A stretch of DNA of 64,000 nt from Bacteroidetes bacterium HGW-Bacteroidetes-16 (GCA_002840975.1 PHDN01000004.1:62001-126000), one strand, 5' to 3'; positions 10,601 through 19,526 are shown, numbered from the stretch's first letter. Notes: generated from the sequence alone by a model not told the origin. A program made the numbers and translations.

Positions 10601-12790
10601 AAAAATGCATTACAACTGGCTGAACAGGCTACCAATGCCAAAAGTCAGTTTTTAGCCACCATTTCTCACGAAATTCGCACACCACTCAACGCAGTTGTTG
10701 GCCTTACCCATTTGGCGCTTAATACTTCCCTGACAGGAAAGCAGGAAGATTATTTGCAGAAAATTGACCGATCGGCAGCCACCCTGCTTGGTTTAATCAA
10801 CGACATTTTGGATTTCTCCAAAATTGAAGCCGGTAAAATGCAACTTGAGAAGGCGAGTTTTGATCTGGAAATCGTGCTCAGCTCAATCATGACCCTAAAC
10901 GCACAAAATGCAAATGAAAAAAACCTGGAGTTTGTGATCAACATTGCCAGGGATGTTCCCCGTAAGTTAATTGGCGACCCATTGCGGTTAGGGCAGGTGC
11001 TAACGAACCTATGCAACAATGCCATTAAATTCACCTCTACAGGCGAAGTGGTCATTCAGGTTGATTTGGATAAAAAAATAAGCGAAACCGAATGTTTCTT
11101 ACAGGTCTCCGTTAAAGATACGGGAATTGGAATCAGCGAAGAGCATATTCCTGTCCTCTTTGATGAATTTAAACAAGCCGACAACTCGATTACCCGAAAA
11201 TTTGGCGGAACAGGGCTTGGGCTCAGTATCAGCAAGTTGCTTATTGAAATGATGGATGGCCGCATCTGGCTTGAAAGCGAACCTGGTGTAGGCAGTACCT
11301 TTTATTTTACCTGCAAGGTCGGCGTTCAACCCGGAAACACATTCCCGTGCCAATCAGTTCCCGAAGCATTAAAACAACTCGACATTCTGGTGTGCGATGA
11401 CAACCATTCCGCGCTGAAATCACTCGTTGACATACTTAACTCATTTTCACTAAAAGTGAACACGGCTACTTCAGGGGAGGAAGTACTTAACATTATCAAG
11501 AATAAACCAGTGGACTTGTTGCTGATAGACATGCATTTGACCGGTATGAGCGGACTCGACACGATTATCACCATCAAAGAAAATCCCCATTTTTCGCCAA
11601 TGAAATCGATCCTGGTTGCCGGTACCGAAAAAAGCAAGAAAAACTTTGAGCAAACCATTTCCAACATCGATGGATACCTAAGCAAACCCTTTATCCCTTC
11701 GGTAGTAATAGAAAAAATAGGTACCGTAGTCGGGTTGTCAAAAGCATGTGCCGAATCCCAGACTGAAAAATCCTCCCTTCTTGAAAACGCCATAAAAAAA
11801 CTGGCAAGAAGTCGGGTCCTATTAGCTGAAGACAATGAAATCAACCAACAGGTAGTACTTGAATTACTTGAAAACGTCGGGATTAATGTCCACTTGGCAG
11901 ACAATGGTGCCATAGCCATACAAAAAGCGTTAAAAATGCATTTCGACCTGATTTTGATGGACTTGCACATGCCTGTGATGGATGGATACAAGGCATCCAT
12001 TCAAATCCGTAAACACGATAAACAGGTGCCGATCATCGCCATCACGGCTGATGCCACGAGTTCCACCTGGAAAAAATGTGATGAGTCGGGAATTAACGAT
12101 ATCATTACCAAACCCATCGACACAGATTTATTTTTTAAGCAATTGTTAAAATGGATTTCTCCCGGGAATGATCCTGAATTAAAAACCATTCCCTCCTCTG
12201 ATATATCCGGAATCTATTTCCCCTGTATACCCATCGGTGATTTGGATGCACGTTCCGGCATTCGAAGGTTCGGTAACAATGAAGGCCTTTATTTAAAAAT
12301 GCTGAAAAAATTTGTTTCTTCCAATAAGCAAACCTGCGCTCATCTTCGACAACTCGTTGGTCAGGGTAATTTTGAGCAAGCACATCTCATGATTCACACA
12401 TTGAAAGGAGAAAGTGGAAATATCGCGGCCGATCATGTATACAAACAATCGCAGTTGGTTGAGCAGGCGGTTTTGAACAAAGATTTAAGCCTCTTTGAAA
12501 AAGAGATGAACTCGCTCGAGACTAAACTGGTGGCCATTTCAAAATCCTTAGAAGACCATTTTCAGGAAACTTCGGACAGCTCTGAAAAAGCAGAAAAAAT
12601 ATCGAAAGAAACCATCGTTTTATTGATGGGATATTTGAGAGAAAAGAACCCAAAAGCCCTTGACCTGCTTGATGAACTTGCTTCCAAAGGAATGAGCAGG
12701 GCACAACTGGATACCATCAATGCTGCCGTAAACAACGAGCATATTGATGAGGCCATTATCGTGCTGAATAAGCTATTAGAAGAACTTTAA
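7607..12790 (+). CDS. Giant hybrid sensor kinase: two propellers, Y_Y_Y, kinase, two receivers, HPt
   Basis: 1727 residues. An N-terminal signal peptide ends in a lipobox-like LQSC (C21). From about 210 to 770 there are 14 repeats with cores such as WFGTNGGG (Reg_prop), enough for two seven-bladed propellers. A Y_Y_Y domain follows (about 860-935), then one membrane helix (about 950-975). The cytoplasmic part has HisKA with H1021 in ATISHEIRTPLN, a HATPase with GTGLGLSISK, receiver 1 (about 1257-1375, D near 1306), receiver 2 (about 1400-1515, D near 1451) and an HPt domain with H1597 in MIHTLKGESGN. The classical Bacteroides HTCS ends in an AraC domain; this one has none and must pass phosphate to a separate regulator. 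Such periplasmic propellers commonly sense glycans, but no polysaccharide-utilisation genes adjoin it. Confidence 0.92.
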   Translation: MRTLNTFFTFLICIFLILQSCGETKIQQKNEKIQQLSNLLAEKKPITVPGINDSLLVGVLGENGLKHPNFFSGGKCETIVFNILTGVTPGISFLPQTIEQKIAGDQPVKSKAPVIIQVPKSKLSAANTTLIEPQIVTLVPRELEMSLDSLALFDKKALESGLITIQHEDSIFPPIRIFAQQPKHIEALPFRYKENALFDLSFLDADQELPNSYIRAITEDKNGTMWFGTHTGGLISYNGSFFNQYTMPCGLSSDMILSLIKDKNDHFWMGTHGGGADYFDGKKITRYTKRQGMPSNIILAIMEDHLGNIWFGTTNGVSCFDGATLVTYTTNQGLAGNNVVSVFEDNNNNIWFGTNKGATRFDGTTFVTFTSADGLPSDYILTIAQDHLDNIWFGTNGGGISKFDGVTFTNYSTDQGLGGNAILSIIEDHDDDNLWFGTFGNGVTRFNGTTFSSYNSGQGLSDDYVRTLFEDDQGNLWIGTDGGGVSHFNFNSFVHFTKEQGLSDNLVLSIFQDKETRFWFSVFGDGLLILNDPNPPSENSTFLHINSKQGLAHDIVTSMIEDSNNDFWFATFGGGVSKMSAKDFETGKITFTNYSVDQGLPSDIVRAVIQDKKGDIWFGSEGGATKFDGQKFYTLNQKNGLGSSKVLSICEDQMGALWFGTMDGGVSRLFQDTLVNYTTEQGLANNTVWTIIQDHQGIMWFGTDGGGVSAFNGQSFRTFTTEEGLGNNYVFSLSCDNSNSIWAGTIRGLTQIMVPDSLSSNNEHFINDTFVMQNYTKMDGLVGVDFYTNAVFHDQNNRMWWGTDKALSMLDLNTYKSSKNAPNAQLNAILLNDKSYVFDELKSNTSKYSQSEIRFGEVLPFSNLPADLSLPYHINHLTFQFCAADWGAPHQVQYQYKLVGFDDEWSLLSKENVADYRNITPGHFTFLLRATGKAGVWSETIKYPFVIRWPWYLSWWSVVIYILVFILGIWLIIKWRVSIIQKQKTALEGMVRHRTNELKNALQLAEQATNAKSQFLATISHEIRTPLNAVVGLTHLALNTSLTGKQEDYLQKIDRSAATLLGLINDILDFSKIEAGKMQLEKASFDLEIVLSSIMTLNAQNANEKNLEFVINIARDVPRKLIGDPLRLGQVLTNLCNNAIKFTSTGEVVIQVDLDKKISETECFLQVSVKDTGIGISEEHIPVLFDEFKQADNSITRKFGGTGLGLSISKLLIEMMDGRIWLESEPGVGSTFYFTCKVGVQPGNTFPCQSVPEALKQLDILVCDDNHSALKSLVDILNSFSLKVNTATSGEEVLNIIKNKPVDLLLIDMHLTGMSGLDTIITIKENPHFSPMKSILVAGTEKSKKNFEQTISNIDGYLSKPFIPSVVIEKIGTVVGLSKACAESQTEKSSLLENAIKKLARSRVLLAEDNEINQQVVLELLENVGINVHLADNGAIAIQKALKMHFDLILMDLHMPVMDGYKASIQIRKHDKQVPIIAITADATSSTWKKCDESGINDIITKPIDTDLFFKQLLKWISPGNDPELKTIPSSDISGIYFPCIPIGDLDARSGIRRFGNNEGLYLKMLKKFVSSNKQTCAHLRQLVGQGNFEQAHLMIHTLKGESGNIAADHVYKQSQLVEQAVLNKDLSLFEKEMNSLETKLVAISKSLEDHFQETSDSSEKAEKISKETIVLLMGYLREKNPKALDLLDELASKGMSRAQLDTINAAVNNEHIDEAIIVLNKLLEEL

Positions 12791-12924
12791 TCCAAAATGG
12801 GCATCATACCAATTATTAACAAGAGTTACCTTCAACCCGTATTTGTTGCAAAAAGGTTAATTTTGGTAAAAACCATAAAAAAAACCGCACCCACACAATT
12901 CAACATACATACCAATGCTCGTTA

Positions 12925-13305
12925 ACGCTGGAATCCGCGCGCTTTCCAGACTTCGATAATGCGCCCCACACTAAAAGCCTTTATTATGAACACCTGAAAA
13001 ATTCGGGCGAATTGCCCATCATCGGTGTGAATACGTTTTTGGGAAGCGGGAGATCGAAAACCGTCATCCCTGGAGAGGTGATCCGCGCTACCGAACAAGA
13101 AAAGCAATACCAGATCCACATGCTGGAACAACTTCACGCAACCTGGAAAGAGGAAAGTACAGTAGCTTTGAAGTTGTTACAGAAAAAGGCCATCAACAAC
13201 CATAATGTGTTCGAAGCCCTGATGGAAGCCACCAAAACTTCCTCCATCGGACAGATCACCAACGCGTTGTTTTCGGTGGGCGGGCAGTATAGGAGGAATA
13301 TGTAA
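12925..13305 (+). pseudogene. 3' remnant of a methylmalonyl-/isobutyryl-CoA mutase (IcmF-type) gene
   Basis: In this frame the translation matches the extreme C-terminus of the fused isobutyryl-CoA mutase (IcmF) family: YYEHLKNSGELPIIGVNTF, then VIPGEVIRATEQEKQYQI, and the ending MEATKTSSIGQITNALF with VGGQYRRNM just before the stop. Only about 120 residues of a protein that normally exceeds 1000 remain, and the cobalamin-binding, GTPase and catalytic barrel parts are missing. The frame stays open a little upstream but without recognisable similarity. An ATG at 12990 cannot give a functional enzyme. The remnant lies between the hybrid kinase and butyrate kinase, so short-chain acyl-CoA metabolism was once more extensive here. 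Confidence 0.8.
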
Positions 13306-13894
13306 TGGTTGAATCTTGAATATAACTTAAAGAAGGTAATTCTTACTTCAATAAAAACTTAATTGTTAATACAATTTGACAAAGAATATACTGCTAAAAT
13401 ATTTACGCATTAAAATAATTGTCAAAATATCTTACTGCCATTTCTTCTTTTCGAAGAAATAGAAAGATTAGCGAAACAGGGAAAAACCATTTATGGCTAT
13501 CATTTGGATTAAAAATCTATTCAATCCAGCTCAAAAAGTTATCTTTATGGATTACTTCAAAACTGGCGCAGGGATAAGTGCGTAACCACACTATTTGAAT
13601 TTTAGCTTTCTGTATTTACCCAAATTTGATAATCACTTCGTTAGTCGAATGTAAAGGTTCATGATAATTATCAAAAGGTAACCGAAAAACATGAATTTGG
13701 AAGTTGCGTATATGAAATGGTACATTATTTATAACTCACCTAAATATCCAAAAAATACAACTTTATTGGAATTCAATCTGAAAATTCTACTACTTATTTG
13801 GATTTCATTCTTAAAAAGTTGAAAATCGGAAGAAATTCTTCTTTCTTCAATCCTCACAATTTTTCCCTATTTTTATCCTCTCAAAAATTTGATC
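13306..13894. other. Gene-poor 589-base stretch, probably decayed DNA
   Basis: AT-rich, no convincing gene. A plus-strand frame at 13414-13605 reads like protein (LFEEIERLAKQGKTIYGYHLD, then a stop, then YLYGLLQNWRRDKCVTTLF), without a start codon and with one in-frame stop, so it may be another eroded gene. A weak -7 box (TATTTTTA, 13869-13876) could serve butyrate kinase. Confidence 0.35.
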
Positions 13895-14971
13895 ATGATT
13901 AATAAAAATATCCTGGTTATCTATCCTGAAGTTAAGGTAACCAAGCTGGCTGTTTACCGCAACACGGAACCTATTTTCCTGAAGACCATCAAGCACCTTC
14001 CTGAAGAACTGGCACAGTATAACAAGGTGGGAGATCAAAAAGGGTTTCGCCTTAAAGCCATAATGAGTGAACTGGAGAAAAACAACATCAACCTGGAAGA
14101 CATTGAGTTGGTGATGGGCCGTAGCGGTATGGTAAAGCCTGTTTCTCAGGGCGTTTACCTGATTGACGAAAACATGGTGAACGACCTTGAACGGGGTGTA
14201 ATGGGCGTTCATGCCACCAACCTGGGTGGAATTCTGGCCTTCGAAATTGCCAACACAATTGGCAAGAAGGCGTATATGGCCAACCCGGTAGTAGTGGACG
14301 AACTAAGCGATGTAGCCCGGGTGACAGGGCATCCGTTGTTTAAGCGAAAATCTATCTTTCACGCCCTCAACCACAAACATGTGGCTTCCAAATATGCCAA
14401 GTCGGTAAATAGACCTTATGAAGACCTCAACCTGATTGTATGTCATATCGGCAGCGGGGGCATTAGTATCGGAGCACATGAAAAAGGCCGGGTAGTAGAT
14501 GTAAATCAGGCTTTTGACGGTGGCGGGCCATTTTCTGTTACGCGAACCGGTACGCTACCTATGGGCCAGCTGGTAGAACTGTGCTTCAGCGGAAAATACA
14601 CCAAAGAAGAGATCATGGAAATGCTCACCTCAAAAGGAGGCTACATGGCTTATCTGGGCACCGACAGCATCACAGCAATCAATGCCCGAATCGCAGCCGG
14701 AGATGAACAAGCCAGATTTATTTCCTATGCTTTATCGTATCAGGTTAGTAAAGAAATTGCCTCCCATGTGGCTACCCTGTCAGGAAAAGTGGATGCCATC
14801 ATCCTCACCGGCATGATCTTCGACAGCGACTCCTTCCTCGAAAATGTAAAAAATCGCATCGGACACATTGCCCCCATCGCCCTTTATCCATCGGTGAACG
14901 ATTTTGAAGCATTGGCCCTCTTTGGTCTTCACGTGTTGAAAGATGAAATTCCCGTGAAGGAATACAAATAG
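13895..14971 (+). CDS. buk: Butyrate kinase
   Basis: 358 residues, the usual length of butyrate kinases of the acetate/sugar-kinase (ASKHA) superfamily. Family features are visible along the chain: ILVIYPEVKVTKLAVY at the N-terminus, VMGRSGMVKPVSQGVY, the domain joint LIVCHIGSGGISIGAH with the phosphate-binding glycines, QAFDGGGPFSVTRTGTLPM, and ILTGMIFDSD near the end. It converts butyryl phosphate and ADP to butyrate and ATP (or branched-chain analogues), the last step of butyrate fermentation. I chose the ATG at 13895 over an in-frame TTG at 13889. No phosphotransbutyrylase gene is in the window. The next gene starts 2 bases after the stop. Confidence 0.95.
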   Translation: MINKNILVIYPEVKVTKLAVYRNTEPIFLKTIKHLPEELAQYNKVGDQKGFRLKAIMSELEKNNINLEDIELVMGRSGMVKPVSQGVYLIDENMVNDLERGVMGVHATNLGGILAFEIANTIGKKAYMANPVVVDELSDVARVTGHPLFKRKSIFHALNHKHVASKYAKSVNRPYEDLNLIVCHIGSGGISIGAHEKGRVVDVNQAFDGGGPFSVTRTGTLPMGQLVELCFSGKYTKEEIMEMLTSKGGYMAYLGTDSITAINARIAAGDEQARFISYALSYQVSKEIASHVATLSGKVDAIILTGMIFDSDSFLENVKNRIGHIAPIALYPSVNDFEALALFGLHVLKDEIPVKEYK

Positions 14972-14973
14972 GC

Positions 14974-17445
14974 ATGAACCTGTTAAATAAAACGCGATTT
15001 TCGTTTCCGGGACACATAATAAAGCCACTTGGCCTTTTGGCAGCAGTCCTTCTTTTCCCTTTGGTCATCCTGGGTCAGCGTTATTTCACCAACCTCGAAG
15101 ACAGCCTTCCATCAGGTCATTGGATTGGAACACAAACCATTGATACAGGTACAGCCTTTTCAGGAAACCATGCTTCCATAACGAAAAATGGTCAACCGTA
15201 CGGGATTGGATTTGAAAGCTATTTCCCGGATGATGTCTTGGGTAAAAATACATGGTTGAAAGTCAGTTGTCAGGTAACTGCAGATCAAATGGATGCCCGG
15301 GCCCTGTTCGTCATCACCCTGACCGAGAAAGAACAAGTGAAGTTCTGGTATGGAATTGATCTGAAACCCTCCCTCCAGATTCCGGGAGAATGGAATGGAG
15401 TATCGGACAGCGTCATGATCCCGGCAAACTTAACGAAAAACGCGGGCATAAAAGCCTATTTCTGGAATCAACAACCAGAAATTCCCGTATGGATGGATGA
15501 TCTTCAAATCAGTTTTTTAACTGTAAATAATCCGACTTTTTTGCCTGAAGTTAAGATTGATCAACCAACTGATGATGAATATGAAATGGCTGAGATTTTG
15601 TTTTCCAATGCATTCTATCAGATACTTTATAACAAAAAACAACAGGAAGTGGCCATTTTGGATCAGGCGAACAATCAGTTGGTCAAATCGATCCGGTATT
15701 ACTCACATAGAACATTAAAAGGCAAAGTTTATGAGGGCCTTGTGCATCCGGAGTTTGTCCGGAAAAAGGTTCGTCAACTGGAAACGGAAATTTACTTTCA
15801 GATCAAAGCGCCTGATTCAAGACTTGAATGTATTCTCCATTGCCAAAACAGCCAGCCTGAAATCAGGGTGGAAATCAATGAAAAATACAGGAAGAAACAA
15901 GAAGTTGGCCGTGAGTCGGTTGTTTTCAGCAGCGATCAACCGGTATCAAAGGTTTTCAGGGCCAACAGACAAGTGGATACTGCCGATTTACAACCCGAAT
16001 ATTGGCTCGACAAACAAGGTGTTCAATTTGGTTCTAAAAATGAAGGTTGGTCGGTTTATCATGTGCCGGATGTCAGCTCGTTACAACTCAATACGATAAA
16101 AAATCAACTTTGGGTCAACCTGGATTACGAACGCGACCATCCTTTTTTTAGGTTTCCGTTAAATCCTGACAGCAGCGAGTGGAAAACCGATGAGTCGGCT
16201 TCACTTTATCGAAGGGGTGACCAACGGCAGTTTTCATTTAAAATCAATCTGCTGAATACTGGCAAGGAAATTCCGCTGTTGATGAAAAATCCGGGTGGCT
16301 ATTTAGCTACATATATCTGGACCGAACATGCCGATTGGACCAATATCCAAACCCACAGAGCCACCTATTTTGGTTCTGAAAAAATCACCCTTGCCAAAGA
16401 TGCCATTGGTGGTTTTGTTAAATATGGCATTCCGGTCACCAAGAGTGTGTTTTATGCCAATCCCGACAATATCCGGAATGATGAAATTTCTGGCGGTCGT
16501 TTTCCTGGTTTGGAAAGCAGCATAAAAAACGATCCGGTGTTTTTCGACTTTTTAACCCGGATCAACCTTAAAGGAAGCGAAATTTGTTTGCATACCCCCG
16601 AACAATATACCACCACTCCCCAAATGTTAAGGGAAGCGTTGTCCTATATGCAGCAACACTTTGGCAGTTCTTCATGGATTGATCATGGCAATAACAATGG
16701 AGCGCAAAATAACAGGGAAGACCTTGTTTGCGATGCGACGTTGAGAAAATCGAAGTTCTTTGCATTGAAAATCTGGCCTGAATACGGCATTCATTATGTG
16801 CACAACAGCTATTATGAGGACATGAAAGGGATTGATTTCTGGCAATTTGGCAGGAGCATCGCGAAGCCTTACAACGGATTTGGCGATTTTTGGCCAAAAG
16901 CCGATTACTGGGTGCACCGCTCCAAATCCGCATCGTTGATCCACTGGCCAACCACCAGCGTACTGTTTATCGACCAGGATGGTTTGTGGGATTATTATTT
17001 CAACAAAGCCAATCTGGAAAACTTTGTCAATCAGTGGGGAACGGTGATCAATCACTGTTATCCCGCCTGGGTTGATCCCAAAAAGGGATTCTGGACTTAC
17101 GGTGTAGATTCTTCGCTGGTAGCTCAACCGGGATTCAACCAAACATTGGCTGCCATGGCTGAATTGCGCGATGCCGGACAACTCAATGTGTGTACAGTTA
17201 AAACTTATCTTGACTATAGAATTGCTTTGGAAAGCGTAAATTATACCCTGTTCCAGGATGGTCATATCCTTTTAACCAATCAGGGGAATCAGGATATAAA
17301 TCAGCTGGCTATGACCACTTTGGGAGATTTTGTTCTGGTAAATGGATTAAAACCTGCTCAAAAAATTACCGATGAAGGATTGGTGTTTTGGTTTGACCTT
17401 CCGGCAGGAAAATCGGCAAGTATCCGGGTATTAACTCAAAAGTGA
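14974..17445 (+). CDS. Large secreted or anchored protein of unknown function, perhaps carbohydrate-esterase-like
   Basis: 823 residues with a hydrophobic N-terminal segment (about 16-33) ending near a possible cleavage site at LGQ. The first 180 residues look like a beta-sandwich module. The middle is beta-rich. The segment from about 440 (TEHADWTNIQTHRATYFG, EICLHTPEQYTT, WIDHGNNNGAQNN) has spaced His and Asp residues reminiscent of a polysaccharide-deacetylase (NodB-like) barrel. That is a suggestion from pattern only; I cannot name the family. A short beta domain closes the protein and there is no T9SS tail. It starts 2 bases after butyrate kinase, so the two are probably co-transcribed, an odd pairing of a fermentation enzyme and an exported protein. 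Confidence 0.7.
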   Translation: MNLLNKTRFSFPGHIIKPLGLLAAVLLFPLVILGQRYFTNLEDSLPSGHWIGTQTIDTGTAFSGNHASITKNGQPYGIGFESYFPDDVLGKNTWLKVSCQVTADQMDARALFVITLTEKEQVKFWYGIDLKPSLQIPGEWNGVSDSVMIPANLTKNAGIKAYFWNQQPEIPVWMDDLQISFLTVNNPTFLPEVKIDQPTDDEYEMAEILFSNAFYQILYNKKQQEVAILDQANNQLVKSIRYYSHRTLKGKVYEGLVHPEFVRKKVRQLETEIYFQIKAPDSRLECILHCQNSQPEIRVEINEKYRKKQEVGRESVVFSSDQPVSKVFRANRQVDTADLQPEYWLDKQGVQFGSKNEGWSVYHVPDVSSLQLNTIKNQLWVNLDYERDHPFFRFPLNPDSSEWKTDESASLYRRGDQRQFSFKINLLNTGKEIPLLMKNPGGYLATYIWTEHADWTNIQTHRATYFGSEKITLAKDAIGGFVKYGIPVTKSVFYANPDNIRNDEISGGRFPGLESSIKNDPVFFDFLTRINLKGSEICLHTPEQYTTTPQMLREALSYMQQHFGSSSWIDHGNNNGAQNNREDLVCDATLRKSKFFALKIWPEYGIHYVHNSYYEDMKGIDFWQFGRSIAKPYNGFGDFWPKADYWVHRSKSASLIHWPTTSVLFIDQDGLWDYYFNKANLENFVNQWGTVINHCYPAWVDPKKGFWTYGVDSSLVAQPGFNQTLAAMAELRDAGQLNVCTVKTYLDYRIALESVNYTLFQDGHILLTNQGNQDINQLAMTTLGDFVLVNGLKPAQKITDEGLVFWFDLPAGKSASIRVLTQK

Positions 17446-17455
17446 TTTTGTAAAA

Positions 17456-17923
17456 TCAAAGTTTTCTTTTCATCACAAGCGCATCACAACCATCGTGATA
17501 GTACTCAGGAATGATTTTCACTGACGTGAATTTATTTCGCTCATAAAGTTGAATGGCACCCGAATTGGTTGTTCTTACTTCCAACTTTAAACTGGATTTT
17601 GAACTGTTTTCTGCTGTTTTCAATGCGAAATCTATTAAGTACTGACCAACCCCTTTTCCGCGGAAAAGCGACGATACCGCAATGGAATATATCCGCATTT
17701 GATGGCTGTTTTTACGCATCAACAGGATAACATAACCTGCCAACGTATTCTTTGTTTCAGCGATATAAAACAATGAGCTTGCGCTTTTCATCAGATATTG
17801 CATCTGCCTTTCCCCAAAGGCATCCGAACCAAAACTTTCTGTTTCAATGGCCATCACGGCATCCAGATCAGACAAGGTAGCTTTTCTGATGTTGATGTTG
17901 GATGTAAGGGTTCTTACTTTCAT
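17456..17923 (-). CDS. GNAT-family N-acetyltransferase coupled to an ATP-grasp ligase
   Basis: 155 residues from the ATG at 17923, which is one base past the stop of the upstream ATP-grasp gene; a longer frame (17986) would overlap that gene and adds no domain. The fold is a standard GNAT: NINIRKATLSDLDAVMAIE at the start, then VSSLFRGKGVGQYLIDFA, the acetyl-CoA pyrophosphate loop, and a C-terminal YERNKFTSVKIIPEYY. It resembles RimI-type and amino-acid acetyltransferases. Gene order (RLAN/RimK ligase then GNAT) argues that it acetylates the product or substrate of the ligase rather than a ribosomal protein. Confidence 0.85.
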   Translation of the reverse strand: MKVRTLTSNINIRKATLSDLDAVMAIETESFGSDAFGERQMQYLMKSASSLFYIAETKNTLAGYVILLMRKNSHQMRIYSIAVSSLFRGKGVGQYLIDFALKTAENSSKSSLKLEVRTTNSGAIQLYERNKFTSVKIIPEYYHDGCDALVMKRKL

Positions 17924-17924
17924 T

Positions 17925-19394
17925 TTATCGATGTTTTCTTTCGAGTCGATCGAGAAACTCGCGTAAAATAAGTCGATACAGTTCATCTCCTAAAATGGCG
18001 TCTTCCACACCATGGTCGATGGAAGGATTATCGTTGACCTCAATAATAACCGATTTTTCGTTAAAGGCTTTAATGTCAACACCATATAGTCCTTTTCCGA
18101 TGGCCGAGGCAGCATCGAGGGCGTTGCGCATTACATGTTTTGGGACTTTGTTAACAGGTACTGTCTCGAACGAGCCCATTTGGGTTTTCCCGCTACTATC
18201 GTGGTTATAGATCTGCCAATGACCGCGCGCCATGAAATACTTACAGGCAAAAAGCGGTTCTCCATTGAGTATTCCAATTCGCCAATCGAAATCGGTTGGC
18301 AGGAATTCCTGTGCCAGTACGATGGCCGTTTTATCAAATAAAGTTGCCAGGATTTTCAGGTAATCATCTTCATTGGTTGCCTTACCCATGCCATGAGAAA
18401 AGGATCCATCCGGTACTTTAAGCACGATGGGCGAACCTAAGATTTCACTTATTTCTTTCCATCCGACAGGTTCCGACTTAAAAATAAGTTGTGATTTAGG
18501 TGTGGGGATCTCCTCTTTGTCGAGTAATTCTTTTAAGTAAACCTTGTTGGTACAGCGAATGATGGAGAGCGGGTCATCAATCACCACCATATCGGCCTGT
18601 TGTGCCAGATAAGCCATGCGATACGTGATGTGATTGAGCGAGGTTGTCTGCCGGATAAACAACGCATCATATTCCATAAGCCTGTATATGTCATGAGCCG
18701 TAATCAGTTCCGCATTAATATTTAATTTACGTGCCTGGATCAGGAACCGGTTCAAGGCACCTTTATTGCTGGGTGGAAGCAGGTCATCCGGGTCGATGAG
18801 AATAGCGAGATCGTAACGCGCGGGTTTTTTAGCACGTGGATGACGCCAGACTTTTTTGCTAAAAGTATCCAATGCACGTGCAAAGCTATCCTGTTGGGCA
18901 TCGTTTAACTCATCCAAACCCAAGGGCCTGATAGACTCGATCTGGTTCTTTTCGCGGAAAGCAAAATGCACCCGCAACATGGGACATGGATTTTGTTCGA
19001 AAATATACCGCGCCACTTTTTCCATAGCCACTTCACTGGTTGTGCCAAAAAAAATATCAAGTGTAATGTTCTCCTCGGGGGATACCTGAATCGATTGCAT
19101 CCAACGGTAGGTAATTTTTTGCATCTGATTGTCGAGCCGCATTACAGCACCCGTTTCGAGGCGATTAATGACCTCTATATCCGGCATCACCTTGTGTCCA
19201 CGGGCTTGTGCAAGTAACGAGCAATAGTATCCTTCTGAATGGTAATCGAGTTTATTACACAGGTTGATCACGAAAAACTGCTTCTGGTTAAGCTCCTGGT
19301 TTTGAAGGTAATCACCAACGGTCAATATGCTTTCGGTATCGTAATAAGGTGTCCATCTATCTAAAGTATCGAGTACAACAAGTGTAGAGTTCAT
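17925..19394 (-). CDS. RimK-like ATP-grasp ligase with N-terminal RLAN-type domain
   Basis: 489 residues. The first 200 or so resemble the RLAN domain found before some RimK-like ligases (QFFVINLCNKLDYHSEGYYC, then LLAQARGHKVMPDI). The C-terminal 280 form an ATP-grasp domain with PIVLKVPDGSFSHGMGK (nucleotide lysine and glycine loop), FDWRIGILNGEPLFACKY and the metal-binding IIEVNDNPSIDHG. Such enzymes join a carboxylate to an amine through an acyl phosphate. Comparative work on amidoligases linked this family to GNAT genes and to peptide or small-metabolite synthesis; the product is unknown. It is not the 300-residue ribosomal S6 ligase RimK. Confidence 0.88.
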   Translation of the reverse strand: MNSTLVVLDTLDRWTPYYDTESILTVGDYLQNQELNQKQFFVINLCNKLDYHSEGYYCSLLAQARGHKVMPDIEVINRLETGAVMRLDNQMQKITYRWMQSIQVSPEENITLDIFFGTTSEVAMEKVARYIFEQNPCPMLRVHFAFREKNQIESIRPLGLDELNDAQQDSFARALDTFSKKVWRHPRAKKPARYDLAILIDPDDLLPPSNKGALNRFLIQARKLNINAELITAHDIYRLMEYDALFIRQTTSLNHITYRMAYLAQQADMVVIDDPLSIIRCTNKVYLKELLDKEEIPTPKSQLIFKSEPVGWKEISEILGSPIVLKVPDGSFSHGMGKATNEDDYLKILATLFDKTAIVLAQEFLPTDFDWRIGILNGEPLFACKYFMARGHWQIYNHDSSGKTQMGSFETVPVNKVPKHVMRNALDAASAIGKGLYGVDIKAFNEKSVIIEVNDNPSIDHGVEDAILGDELYRLILREFLDRLERKHR

Positions 19395-19526
19395 GAAATA
19401 GTTTATTCAAGTTTAAAACGGTAAAAATCGTATTTTTTTTACACCTTTGGTTTTGATCAGTAAAATACTTTAACAAAATTTATCAATTTGGCCGAAAGTA
19501 AGTACCATCAGCCCTTTGATCATTGT

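Noticed and set aside
11326-12000. 224-codon minus-strand open frame
   Set aside because: Antisense to the receiver domains of the hybrid kinase; no start region, promoter or recognisable domain.
12922-13137. Minus-strand 71-codon frame over the mutase remnant
   Set aside because: The plus-strand frame gives the recognisable IcmF C-terminus; the minus frame is a shadow.
16672-17265. 197-codon minus-strand open frame
   Set aside because: Shadow of the secreted protein gene 14974-17445, which has an export signal and coherent protein sequence.
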